This document shows, one piece after another, positions 35,608 to 45,557 of a stretch of 56,761 nt of DNA. This DNA is from an uncultured Acidobacteriota bacterium (GTDB taxonomy: Bacteria; Acidobacteriota; Thermoanaerobaculia; Gp7-AA8), in NCBI GenBank assembly GCA_937870635.1, contig CALMZP010000119.1, forward strand, positions 1-56,761, in the 5' to 3' direction. Below the pieces are notes generated by a model, which saw only the letters and a list, made by a program, of their open reading frames with translations, searched no databases and was not told where the DNA came from. The first letter of the stretch is position 1, and each line of letters opens with the position of its first letter. A program made the translations under genes and the position numbers.

Positions 35608-37266
35608 ATGAGAAGCCTCATGACCGAAAACTCCTTCGCACTCGACATGGTTGCCATCTACAGGCAGACGCTGGATGGCCGCCTGCTGGACTGCAACGAC
35701 GCCTGCGCACGCATGCTCGGGTACACGAATCGTGAGGAACTTCTCGCCACGGGGCGCTTCGCCTTCGTCAACGCATCGGACACGCTCTCCATTGCCGCCG
35801 CCCTGCCCGACCTGAATCGGCTCTCCAACGTGGAGCTCGCGATTCGCAGGAAAGACGGGACCGTTGCCTGGGTCCTGCAGAACATCAAACTCGTCGAGGT
35901 CGAAGAGGCTTCGAAGATCTGGATCGAAGCGGCGATGTTCGATGTGACCGAGCAGCGCACCGCCGCGCAGCGCATGGAGTTCCAGGCGTATCACGACGTC
36001 CTCACCGCGCTGCCGAATCAGTCGCTGGCGATCGACCGGCTGAACGTCGCGCTTGCCCGCGCCCGGCGGCATCAGCAGCCGGCCGCGGTCATGGTGATCG
36101 ACCTCGATCACTTCGAGCTGGTGAACACCACCTTCGGACACGGCATCGCGGACGCACTGCTGCGCGAGATTGCCGACCGGCTGGCCAACGCCGTCCGCGG
36201 CGAAGACACGGTCTGCCGCTTCGGGAGTGACGAGTTCATGGTCGTCCTCGCCGAGATGTCGAGCGAGACTGACGCCGCGATCGCGGCGCAGCGCATCCTC
36301 GATGCGATCTCCGTTCCCGTGCAGATCGGTGGCCACAGCATCGACGTGAAGGCGAGCATCGGCATCAGCGTCTCGCCCTCCGACGGCCAGGCCGCCGAGC
36401 CACTCATCCGCGCGGCAACCCAAGCCATGTATCAGGCCAAGGAGCGCGGACGGAACATGTTCCGCTTCCACGTGCCCGAGCTCAACGCGCGCGCCATCGA
36501 GAGAGCTTCGCTGGTGGCGAGCCTTCGACGCGCACTCGATCGCAATGAATTCGAGCTGCACTATCACCCGGAGGTGAACGTACAGACCGGACGCATCGAG
36601 TGTGTCGAAGCGCTCGTGCGGTGGCGCCATCCCGACATCGGGCTGATCGCGCCGGCGGACTTTCTTCCCGCCGCTGAGCAGGGAAACCTCGACGGCCAGA
36701 TTGGACGCTGGGTGATCGGGGAAGCATGCCGCCAGGCGAAGCAGTGGCAGGACGACGGTCTCAAAGGCTTCCGGATGGCGGTGAACCTCTCGTCGCGGCA
36801 GTTCCATAACCGCGACCTCCAGTTGATCCTCGCCGATGCGGTCGCCAACTCGGGCCTCGCCCCGTCCAGCCTGGAGTTCGAGGTTACCGAAGCGACGCTG
36901 GCCCGCAGCGGGCGCGCTCGCGACATCCTCATGACCCTCAAGGATTTTGGCGCGCGCGTGGCCGTGGATGACTTCGGCGCCGGCGGTGTTTCGTTCACCG
37001 ATCTCCGCACGCTCTCAGTGGACACGTTGAAGATCGCTCCGACATTCGTCCACAACATGATGCAGCGCAACGATGACGCGGCGATGGTGCAGGCCATGAT
37101 CACGATGGCCCGTGGGCTCGACCTCCGCATCATCGCCGAGGGCGTCGAGTCGAAGGAACAGCTGTCGTACCTTCTGGCCCGCCGCTGCACCGACATGCAG
37201 GGTTACTTCTTTGGAAAGCCACTTCCGGCTTTCGCTCTCGCCGACACGCTGCGCATGCAGCATTGA
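35608..37266 (+). CDS. PAS-GGDEF-EAL cyclic-di-GMP protein
   Basis: Protein of 552 aa without a membrane helix: PAS (about 10-120), GGDEF (about 130-285) with GSDEF in place of GGDEF (RFGSDEFM), and EAL (about 300-545). The EAL keeps EALVRW, NLSSRQF, the VTEA Glu, the DDFGAG Asp pair, the Lys of DTLKIA and the Glu of IAEGVES. The usual DxLKID has lost its Asp (LKIA), and loop 6 reads GAGGVSF instead of GTGYSSL. It may have reduced cyclase or phosphodiesterase activity, or act as a c-di-GMP receptor. An in-frame ATG at 35620 is an alternative start. No partner is adjacent. Confidence 0.92.
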   Translation: MRSLMTENSFALDMVAIYRQTLDGRLLDCNDACARMLGYTNREELLATGRFAFVNASDTLSIAAALPDLNRLSNVELAIRRKDGTVAWVLQNIKLVEVEEASKIWIEAAMFDVTEQRTAAQRMEFQAYHDVLTALPNQSLAIDRLNVALARARRHQQPAAVMVIDLDHFELVNTTFGHGIADALLREIADRLANAVRGEDTVCRFGSDEFMVVLAEMSSETDAAIAAQRILDAISVPVQIGGHSIDVKASIGISVSPSDGQAAEPLIRAATQAMYQAKERGRNMFRFHVPELNARAIERASLVASLRRALDRNEFELHYHPEVNVQTGRIECVEALVRWRHPDIGLIAPADFLPAAEQGNLDGQIGRWVIGEACRQAKQWQDDGLKGFRMAVNLSSRQFHNRDLQLILADAVANSGLAPSSLEFEVTEATLARSGRARDILMTLKDFGARVAVDDFGAGGVSFTDLRTLSVDTLKIAPTFVHNMMQRNDDAAMVQAMITMARGLDLRIIAEGVESKEQLSYLLARRCTDMQGYFFGKPLPAFALADTLRMQH

Positions 37267-37296
37267 CGGGAGCCGCGTTACAGAGAGAGAGCAGAA

Positions 37297-37318
37297 AGGC
37301 GGGCCGAAAGGCCCGCCT
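37297..37318 (+). terminator. Hairpin after the GGDEF/EAL gene
   Basis: AGGCGGGCC, GAAA loop, GGCCCGCCT, followed by ATTCTGTTTCT rather than a strict U-tract. It lies about 30 nt after the stop. Confidence 0.6.
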
Positions 37319-37340
37319 ATTCTGTTTCTGGCCGTTGTAA

Positions 37341-37420
37341 GTGGAGTCGCGGGCGATCCCGCCCGCGTCGTCCCCTCGAAAGGAATGAGAACCCGCGGGC
37401 GAGATCGCCCGCGGCTCCAC
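37341..37420. repeat. GGGCGA-family composite repeat
   Basis: Two inward-facing palindromes (37341-37369 and 37391-37420) with GTGGAG at one outer edge and CTCCAC at the other. The arms are GCGGGCGATCCCGCCCGC and GCGGGCGAGATCGCCCGC. The element ends 4 nt before the -10-like TAGACT of the M20 gene. Confidence 0.85.
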
Positions 37421-37436
37421 ACGATAGACTCACCTC

Positions 37437-38891
37437 ATGCGAGTCTTCTTCTGCGCCCTCCTCCTCGTCGCCTCCGCCGCCGCGGCCGTCGCTGCTACAC
37501 CCGGCAAGGCCGTCGATGCCGCGCGCAGGCATCACCGGGCGAACCAGCAGCAGATTCTCGCTGAGCTGACCGACTTCCTGGCCATCCCGAACGTGGCTTC
37601 CGACACGCCGAATATCGAGAAGAACGCGGCGGCGATCGTGGGCATGTTCGCGAAGCGGGGAATCGAAGCCCGGCTGCTGCGCGGCGAAGGCGCGCCCCCG
37701 CTCGTCGTCGCCGATGTGCCTCGGAAAGGCGCGAAACGGACCATCGCGTTTTACGCACATTACGACGGACAGCCAGTCGATCCCGCTCAGTGGACCTCTG
37801 CGCCATGGTCGCCCGAGATCCGCGGCGGACACCTCTATGCGCGATCGGCCAGTGACGACAAATCGCCCATCGTGGCCATGCTTGCCGCACTCGATGCCCT
37901 CCGCACCGCAAAGATCGCCCCCTCGATCAATCTGAAGTTCGTGTTCGAGGGGGAGGAAGAGGCGGGCTCGCCTCATCTCGATCATTATCTGGATCGATTC
38001 GCGAAGGAACTCTCACCGGACGCCTGGATCCTCTGCGACGGTCCCGTCCACCAGAGCCGCAGAGCGCTTCTCTACTTCGGCGCGCGGGGAGTGACCGGCG
38101 CGGAGCTGACCGTCTACGGCCCTCTGCGCGCCCTGCACAGTGGTCATTACGGGAACTGGGCTCCCAATCCGCTGGTCATGCTCACGCATCTGATCGCGTC
38201 GATGCGCGCCTCGGACGGGCGCATTCTCATCGACGGTTACTACGATGACGTCGTGCCTGTGAGCGAGAGCGAACGGGCTGCCCTGGCGAAGGCTCCCGCG
38301 TTCGACGAGGAGATCCGCCGTGAGCTCGCGCTCGGCCGGACGGAGGGGAGCGCGACGCTCAACGAAGAGATTCTCAAGCCTGCGCTCAACATTCGAGGGA
38401 TCGCGGGCGGCCACGTCGGCGCCCGCGCCTCGAACAGCATCCCCACCGAGGCGCATGCGTCGTTCGACCTTCGACTCGTGCCGGCGCAGTCTCCGGAGCG
38501 GGCTCAGTCACTCGTCGAGCGACACATCGTCAGGCGGGGATTTCACATCGTTCGAGAGCCGCCTTCGGCCGAAGTGCGTGGTGCGCATCCTCGCGTCGCG
38601 AAGCTCGTATGGGGCCACGGTTATCCGGCGGCCCGAACCCCCATGGATTCTTTGATCTCGAAAAGGGTGATCGACGTGGCGATGGTTGCGACGGGATCAG
38701 AACCCGTGCTCCTGCCGTCGCTGGGCGGGAGCATCCCCATGTACCTGTTCCAGCGCGGCGGGAAAGTTCCGGTCATCGGCGTGCCGATCGTCAATCACGA
38801 CAACAACCAGCACGCCGCAAACGAGAACCTCCGGCTGGAAAACCTCTGGCAGGGGATCGAGTTGTTCGCCGCGCTTTTCGCAGGAATGTGA
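37437..38891 (+). CDS. Secreted M20-family dipeptidase
   Basis: Zinc metallopeptidase of 484 aa with an alanine-rich signal peptide (FFCALLLVASAAAAVAA). M20 landmarks: first zinc His and Asp in YAHYDGQP, the bridging Asp in ASDDKSP, the catalytic Glu pair in FEGEEEAGSP, the dimerisation domain from about residue 215, and the last zinc His in VNHDNNQH. It is close to carnosinase/CNDP-like dipeptidases. A TAGACT hexamer ends 6 nt upstream, and no Shine-Dalgarno is visible. It is likely to work with the M28 and M16 peptidases in peptide use, but it is not in an operon with them. Confidence 0.9.
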   Translation: MRVFFCALLLVASAAAAVAATPGKAVDAARRHHRANQQQILAELTDFLAIPNVASDTPNIEKNAAAIVGMFAKRGIEARLLRGEGAPPLVVADVPRKGAKRTIAFYAHYDGQPVDPAQWTSAPWSPEIRGGHLYARSASDDKSPIVAMLAALDALRTAKIAPSINLKFVFEGEEEAGSPHLDHYLDRFAKELSPDAWILCDGPVHQSRRALLYFGARGVTGAELTVYGPLRALHSGHYGNWAPNPLVMLTHLIASMRASDGRILIDGYYDDVVPVSESERAALAKAPAFDEEIRRELALGRTEGSATLNEEILKPALNIRGIAGGHVGARASNSIPTEAHASFDLRLVPAQSPERAQSLVERHIVRRGFHIVREPPSAEVRGAHPRVAKLVWGHGYPAARTPMDSLISKRVIDVAMVATGSEPVLLPSLGGSIPMYLFQRGGKVPVIGVPIVNHDNNQHAANENLRLENLWQGIELFAALFAGM

Positions 38892-38892
38892 C

Positions 38893-39150
38893 GGGACCCT
38901 GGACCCTGGACCCGGGGACTTCGATTTCGTCCGTGCAGGTGCCGAGGATAGTCGCCTTCGGCTTGATTCGACCTTCGACCTTCGACCTTCGACCTTCGAC
39001 CCTGGACCCTGGGATGTTCCCATGGACTCCGCTTGGAGACTCGAAGGTCGAAGGTCGAAGGTCGAATCGCGCCGAAGCGATAGACGGAAGGAATCGGCGA
39101 AGGCCGAGCCGAAGGTCCAGGGTCCAGGGTCCAGGGTCCAGGGTCCAGGT
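38893..39150. repeat. Nested mirror-image heptamer element
   Basis: Outer arms: GGACCCT units (38893-38919) and AGGGTCC units (39111-39150). Inner arms: TTCGACC units (38967-39000) and GGTCGAA units (39041-39066). The inner arms extend into non-tandem complementary flanks (GATTCGACC on one side, GGTCGAATC on the other, then CCGAAG). The element fills the gap between two convergent genes. Confidence 0.9.
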
Positions 39151-39288
39151 CTAGCGCCGCGGGCGGAGCGTCCAGTCCCGATGGTCGTCAGGCTCGATGT
39201 CGCGCGCGCAGAGAAAGACACCCGCAACGATGCTGCAGGCGAGGATGGCGGCCAGGCCGGTAAACGCCTCGAAAAGGCTGAGCGGCAT
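39151..39288 (-). CDS. 45-aa single-span membrane protein
   Basis: Small ORF: MPLSLFEAFTGLAAILACSI, then VAGVFLC and a charged tail (ARDIEPDDHRDWTLRPRR). One membrane helix (about 8-28) with a charged C-terminus. The ATG has an AGGGAG Shine-Dalgarno 9 nt upstream. The TAG directly abuts the heptamer element, as the stops of several larger genes do. It is convergent with the M20 gene. Not recognised; its length allows chance, but the Shine-Dalgarno and the stop position support it. Confidence 0.5.
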   Translation of the reverse strand: MPLSLFEAFTGLAAILACSIVAGVFLCARDIEPDDHRDWTLRPRR

Positions 39289-39344
39289 GAGGGGAGTCTC
39301 CCTCCGGGGGCACGCACCGGACGTTACGCGGATCACAAATGGCC

Positions 39345-39379
39345 AAAAGAAAAAGGGCGGGCCTTTCGGCCCGCCCTTT
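39345..39379 (-). terminator. Rho-independent terminator of groES-groEL
   Basis: Minus strand: AAAGGGCGGGCC, GAAA loop, GGCCCGCCC, then UUUUUCUUUU. It lies about 26 nt after the groEL stop. Confidence 0.92.
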
Positions 39380-39404
39380 GGCGAATCGCTTTGTGGCTTG
39401 ACGC

Positions 39405-41078
<1,674 letters not shown>

Positions 41079-41390
41079 TTACTCGACAATTGCGAGGACT
41101 TCGTCCTCGCGGAGGATGGTGTACTCGACGTCGTCGATCTTGATGTCGGTGCCGGAGTACTTGCCGATGAGGACCGTGTCGCCCTTCTTGACGTCGAGCT
41201 TCATCCGCTTGCCCTCTTCGTTGAACTTTCCTTCACCCACGGCGATGACTTCCGCCTCCTGGGGCTTCTCTTTGGCGGTATCGGGGATGATGATTCCTCC
41301 CCGCATGGTTTCCTTCGCTTCCTTGCGCCGCACGACGATGCGGTCGTACAGGGGGCGAAGCTTCAGATCGACTGCCGTTGCTGTGGCCAT
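41079..41390 (-). CDS. groES: Co-chaperonin GroES (HSP10)
   Basis: Co-chaperonin of 103 aa. It has the conserved [27 protein letters not shown] mobile-loop region, [20 protein letters not shown], and the C-terminal [15 protein letters not shown]. It caps the GroEL ring. The ATG at 41390 has AAAGGAGA 7 nt upstream; the longer frame would run into the CIRCE element, so it is not the start. It is the first gene of the operon. Confidence 0.97.
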   Translation of the reverse strand: MATATAVDLKLRPLYDRIVVRRKEAKETMRGGIIIPDTAKEKPQEAEVIAVGEGKFNEEGKRMKLDVKKGDTVLIGKYSGTDIKIDDVEYTILREDEVLAIVE

Positions 41391-41470
41391 GTAAACATCT
41401 CCTTTCATTGAACTTGTACCTCGCGGCAGGACGCCGCGTGTTTTGAGTTCGAGCCGTGGGCCGAGCGCTG

Positions 41471-41497
41471 TTAGCACTCAAGCCACGCGAGTGCTAA
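41471..41497 (-). promoter_or_regulatory. CIRCE operator of groES-groEL
   Basis: Exact TTAGCACTC-N9-GAGTGCTAA, the binding site of the heat-shock repressor HrcA. It directly follows the -10 of the promoter, as in other HrcA-regulated operons. hrcA itself is not in the window. Confidence 0.98.
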
Positions 41498-41525
41498 CAA
41501 TATGGACTGGCGGTGATTCTGTCAA
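41497..41525 (-). promoter_or_regulatory. Sigma70-type groES promoter
   Basis: TTGACA (41525-41520), 17-bp spacer, TATTGT (41502-41497), the best promoter in the window, immediately upstream of the CIRCE element. The expected transcription start lies inside CIRCE. Confidence 0.85.
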
Positions 41526-41566
41526 GGGGGTGAAGGGCCCCTGCACTACACTTTAGGGGTTCCCTC

Positions 41567-44263
41567 ATGAGCCTGCCGCCGGCCGCGGATGCCTCGTTCG
41601 GCCCGTACAGACTGGAGTCCCTCCTCGGAGCGGGAGGGATGGGGGAGGTCTATCTCGCGCGCGATACCCGGCTGGGCCGGAAAGTCGCCGTCAAAGTGCT
41701 CCCTTCGGACGCGATCGGCCAGCCGGGCCGGCGGGAGCGTTTCCTCAATGAAGCGCGGGCAGTGTCAGCGCTGAGCCACCCCAACATCGTCACGATGTTC
41801 GATTTCGGGGAGAACGAGCGAGGCGCCTACCTCGTGATGGAACTCGTGGAAGGCGAGTCCCTCCGGTCAGCGCTGTCTCGCGGCCCGATCGCACCGAAGC
41901 GAGCGCTGGAGATCGCGGCACAACTCGCAGCGGCTGTCGCCGCCGCGCACAGCGCGGGGATCGTCCACCGGGACCTCAAACCGGAGAACGTGATGATCAC
42001 ACCCTCCGGCGACGTGAAGGTTCTCGATTACGGACTGGCCAAGCTCATGGACCTCTCCACCGAACCATTCTCCAGCGCGATCGCAACCGCGGAGTCGCAC
42101 AAGCTGACAGCGACAGGTACGATCGTCGGGACGACTCCTTACATGTCGCCGGAACAGATCGAGGCGCGTCCGGTCGATCACCGCACGGACATCTTCTCTT
42201 TGGGGATCGTGCTGTTCGAGATGCTGAGCGGGCGGCGGCCGTTCGACGGATCGTCATCGGTCGGCATCGCGCACAAGATTCTCAACGTCGAGCCTCGGCG
42301 CCTGACCGATGCCGACGCGGCGTTGCCTCCGGCGGTCGACGACATCCTGGCGAAGGCGCTCGCCAAGAATCCGGCTGACCGATATCAGCATGCCGGTGAT
42401 CTGGCGATCGATCTCCGGCGCGCGAAAGACGGCCGTATCGCACAGCTGACCGCGCCGAGGCCGCAGCGCCCGTCAAGCGCGGCGCGGATCTCCCTCGCCG
42501 TGTTGGCGATCGTCGCTGCGGCGTTCGCCGGTTATCGATTCGCTTCCAGCGCGGCGGTGGTGCCACCACAGCGTTCGCCGTTTGCCGGGATCACCTTCGC
42601 TCCGCTCACGACGGAGCCGGGATACGAAGGCGAGCCGACATTTGCTCCGGACGGCCAGACGATCGCATACGTCTCCGACCGCAGCGGAGATCTCGACGTT
42701 TATCTGAAGCAGATCTCCGGCGGCCCGGACATCAATCTTACGAACCATCCTTCGGATGATCTGCAGCCCGCGATCTCGCCCGACGGCAAACAGATCGCGT
42801 TCGTCTCGACACGCTCCAGTGCCAAGGGCGTGACGTTCGCCAATCCGAACATGCCGCTGCGCGGCGGCGACCTCTGGCTCATGCCACTCCTTGGCGGCGC
42901 GGCGAGAAAGATCGCTGATGACTCTTACTATCCGGCGTGGACGCCCGACGGTTCGGCGATCGTGTTCGTGCGCGGCGCGTGGTCGAACGAGCGGATTTTC
43001 CGCGTGCCCGCGGCGGGAGGAGATGCACAGGAGATCCCGATCGAGATGCCTGAGCATCTCTTCGTTTTGTACCCGGCTCCGTCGCCCAACGGGAAGTGGC
43101 TGCTCTTCAACACCCAGCAGCCGAACGCGATCTACATCGCGCCGCTCGGCGGCGGAAAACCGACGGTACTTGCGGCGGGGCGGCACGGAGTGTGGGGAGC
43201 CGATTCGAGATCTGTCATCTACAGCGACCCCGAGCCTGGCATGCACGGAGCGCTGCACCGCATTCGAGTGTCCGAGAGCGGCGCCGCAGAGGGGGCCCCC
43301 GAGGCAATCACGGCCGGTCCGGGGTCGAGCGTCCATCCTTCGCTCTCGCGTGACGGGCGCTCGCTCGCTTTTGCGGCTCAGGAGATCGTGTTCAACATCG
43401 AGCGCGTGCGGTTCGATCCGGTGGCGGGCAGAACTCAGGGATCCCCGCAGCCCGTTACGACGGGGCAGGCGTCGAATCCTTTCCTGACTGTTTCGCCGGA
43501 CGCGAATGCCGTTGTCTTTCAGTCATTCCGCGGCGGAGCGTCCCACATCTGGCGCGCCGAGGTGGGGACGGGGCTGATGACGCAGCTGACCGGCGATCCG
43601 GGGAACAGCGACCGAATCCCGCGCTGGTCGCCCGACGGTTCACGCATTGCGTTCGTACGGTCCGCGGGGATCAACGAGAACAGGGGTGGGGGCGTCTGGA
43701 TCATGAGCGCAGATGGTGCAGGACCGCGGCCGGTCGCGCCCGGAACGGCGTTCATCTCGTGGATGCCCGACGGGCGTTCCATCACTTTCTTCGATGCGAA
43801 GAAACGCCAGATCATCATTCACGATCTCGAGACCGGGAAGGATCGTGCGCTCACCGACGACGAAGCCGTGCGCTCGTTTCACGTGGTGTCGGCCGACGGG
43901 CAGTGGATCGCGTACCAGGTCATCGGCACGCGCGGCACCAGCGATATCAAGGCAAGGAATGTGGATGGATCGGCACCGCTGAAGGTCGTGGCCACGGATC
44001 GAGAGGACGGCCATCCGTTCTTCGCACCGGACGGGCGTTGGCTGTACTACCAGAACGACCACAAGAATGTGTATCGAGTTCCCGGTCCGGCGCAGAACTG
44101 GCGGAAGGCCGAGCCGCAACAAGTGACGCACTTCCCGGAGTCGAATCTCTACATCGAGGATCCGCAGCTCTCGCCGGACGGGAGATGGCTGTTCTATTCG
44201 CGCCGGCGCGCCAGCAGCGATGTGTGGCTGGCGACGATTCCGGCGGATACCGTTAACCGTTAA
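41567..44263 (+). CDS. Transmembrane Ser/Thr protein kinase with TolB-like beta-propeller
   Basis: Protein of 898 aa, PknB/Stk-type. Kinase: GAGGMGEVYLA glycine loop (about 21-31), VAVKV Lys (about 43), HRDLKPENVM catalytic loop, DYGLAK in place of DFG (Phe to Tyr, still permissive), MSPEQ and HRTDIFSLGIVLFEMLSG. A single membrane helix at about 307-330 follows, and the extracytoplasmic part is a WD40/PD40 (TolB-like) propeller with repeated FAPDGQTIAYVSDRSG-type blades. The layout fits sensing outside and signalling inside. The last four residues (TVNR) and the stop are encoded by the CCGTTAA array. It is divergent from groES. Confidence 0.93.
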   Translation: MSLPPAADASFGPYRLESLLGAGGMGEVYLARDTRLGRKVAVKVLPSDAIGQPGRRERFLNEARAVSALSHPNIVTMFDFGENERGAYLVMELVEGESLRSALSRGPIAPKRALEIAAQLAAAVAAAHSAGIVHRDLKPENVMITPSGDVKVLDYGLAKLMDLSTEPFSSAIATAESHKLTATGTIVGTTPYMSPEQIEARPVDHRTDIFSLGIVLFEMLSGRRPFDGSSSVGIAHKILNVEPRRLTDADAALPPAVDDILAKALAKNPADRYQHAGDLAIDLRRAKDGRIAQLTAPRPQRPSSAARISLAVLAIVAAAFAGYRFASSAAVVPPQRSPFAGITFAPLTTEPGYEGEPTFAPDGQTIAYVSDRSGDLDVYLKQISGGPDINLTNHPSDDLQPAISPDGKQIAFVSTRSSAKGVTFANPNMPLRGGDLWLMPLLGGAARKIADDSYYPAWTPDGSAIVFVRGAWSNERIFRVPAAGGDAQEIPIEMPEHLFVLYPAPSPNGKWLLFNTQQPNAIYIAPLGGGKPTVLAAGRHGVWGADSRSVIYSDPEPGMHGALHRIRVSESGAAEGAPEAITAGPGSSVHPSLSRDGRSLAFAAQEIVFNIERVRFDPVAGRTQGSPQPVTTGQASNPFLTVSPDANAVVFQSFRGGASHIWRAEVGTGLMTQLTGDPGNSDRIPRWSPDGSRIAFVRSAGINENRGGGVWIMSADGAGPRPVAPGTAFISWMPDGRSITFFDAKKRQIIIHDLETGKDRALTDDEAVRSFHVVSADGQWIAYQVIGTRGTSDIKARNVDGSAPLKVVATDREDGHPFFAPDGRWLYYQNDHKNVYRVPGPAQNWRKAEPQQVTHFPESNLYIEDPQLSPDGRWLFYSRRRASSDVWLATIPADTVNR

Positions 44264-44270
44264 CCGTTAA
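44250..44270. repeat. CCGTTAA heptamers overlapping the kinase stop
   Basis: Three CCGTTAA units plus a partial fourth. The TAA of the kinase (44261-44263) is the end of the second unit. Confidence 0.92.
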
Positions 44271-44569
44271 CCGTAACCGGCCCGCGTTGTGTGCGTGACG
44301 GCGGGCAGAAGCGAGGCGCAGCGAAGCAGATGCTGCCGTCCCGCCCACAACCCTCCGGGCTGGTGGCGGTTACGGCCCGCTCGCTTCGTTGCTCGTCGTC
44401 CGCGATGTCCCAGCATCGCCTCCTCCTCGCGCCTCGCGTTCGGGCCGTAAGCGCCACCAGCGCGAGCCACTCTGGATTTCTTCACAGCCTCTGAGCCGCG
44501 AAGGCGGCGAAGGGCCTCGAGCTACGTAACCTGAGATCCTTCGGCGTCTTCGCGCCTCAGGATGACGTG
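44271..44569. repeat. Unannotated inverted repeat and palindromic element
   Basis: 44360-44379 and 44441-44460 are 20-bp inverted arms with one mismatch (CTGGTGGCG, then GTTACGGCCCG) around a 61-bp loop. 44488-44569 is a full copy of the TCACCCTGAGCCGCG palindrome. No protein is visible in this stretch. Confidence 0.8.
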
Positions 44570-44608
44570 GGGGCTTAACGCTCCGGACGGACCGATTACG
44601 ATCCCTCG

Positions 44609-44678
44609 CGGTTAACGGTTAACGGTTAACGGTTAACGGTTAACGGTTAACGGTTAACGGTTAACGGTTAACGGTTAA
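44609..44678. repeat. TTAACGG heptamer array (ten units)
   Basis: Ten perfect CGGTTAA units, inverted relative to 44250-44270. It ends 11 nt before the -10-like hexamer of the deacetylase gene. Confidence 0.95.
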
Positions 44679-44689
44679 CCGTCCTGCGC

Positions 44690-44695
44690 TAAAAT
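44690..44695 (+). promoter_or_regulatory. -10-like hexamer of the deacetylase operon
   Basis: TAAAAT, 7 nt, then the GTG at 44703. No Shine-Dalgarno. The -35 position falls inside the heptamer array (TTAACG). Confidence 0.45.
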
Positions 44696-44702
44696 CACCC
44701 GA

Positions 44703-45557
44703 GTGGCTGGCTGGGAGGGACGCAATGGAGGGTCATTCAGAACGATTGCCGTTCTGACCGCCATCCCAATCCTCGGCCTCTTCGCATACATCGTCTTTCG
44801 CGCGATCTATCCGAAGGTCGAGCCGATCGCCAAGACGATCGCCGAACGGAAGACGACGCCCCAGGCGAAACCTGCAGCACCACCGGCCACGAAGCCCAAA
44901 CCAAAGGGCTCCATCGTCCTCATCATCGACGACCTCGGATTCGAAGGGCAGCCGCTCGATCGAGTGATGGCGCTCGACCCCGACATCAACTTCGCCATCC
45001 TGCCGAACGGCAACCGCGCGGCGCAGATCGCCGATCGTCTCAATGACGGCGGCTTCGAGATCCTCGTCCATCTGCCGATGGAGCCGATGGGGAAGGAGTC
45101 GCCGGGTGAGAATGCCATCCTCACTTCGATGTCCGACGCCGAGATCACCCGCCTCGTCCGCGAGAACGTGCGCGCCGTGCCGCATGCGCGAGGCGTGAAC
45201 AACCACATGGGCTCGCGCGCGACCGCCGATCGCCGCGTCATGGCCTCGGTCATCGGCGCGCTGCCGGAGGGGATGTACTTCGTCGACTCGCGAACGGTCG
45301 GCCAGTCGGTCGCGGAAGACGTCGCCCGCGAGCTCAACGTCCGCACGGCAGCGCGTCACGTGTTCCTGGACGATGTGCGAACGACGTTCGCGGTCCGTCA
45401 GCAGCTGGCCGCGCTCGCGAAGATGGCCGAAGAACGCGGGATCGCGATCGGGATCGGCCATCCGGACCGTGTCACGCTGGACGTGCTCGCCGCGGAGATC
45501 CCCCGGCTGAAAGCCCGAGGATTCCGGTTTCTGCGCGCGAGCGCGGTTGTGAACTGA
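44703..45557 (+). CDS. Divergent polysaccharide deacetylase (YibQ-like)
   Basis: Membrane-anchored NodB-fold protein of 284 aa. An N-terminal helix (IAVLTAIPILGLFAYIVFRA) and a Pro/Lys-rich linker precede the domain, which has IVLIIDDLGF, INFAILPNG, ILVHLPMEP with the His of the metal site, NNHMGSRAT with a second His, YFVDSRT and IGHPDRVTL. This is the divergent polysaccharide deacetylase family (DUF610) with unclear substrate. The GTG start is expected to be leaderless. The TGATG overlap with the next gene shows tight coupling. Confidence 0.9.
   Translation: MAGWEGRNGGSFRTIAVLTAIPILGLFAYIVFRAIYPKVEPIAKTIAERKTTPQAKPAAPPATKPKPKGSIVLIIDDLGFEGQPLDRVMALDPDINFAILPNGNRAAQIADRLNDGGFEILVHLPMEPMGKESPGENAILTSMSDAEITRLVRENVRAVPHARGVNNHMGSRATADRRVMASVIGALPEGMYFVDSRTVGQSVAEDVARELNVRTAARHVFLDDVRTTFAVRQQLAALAKMAEERGIAIGIGHPDRVTLDVLAAEIPRLKARGFRFLRASAVVN

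Noticed and set aside
35575-36807. 410-codon minus-strand ORF over the GGDEF/EAL gene
   Set aside because: It is antisense to clear PAS, GGDEF and EAL motifs and lacks any domain.
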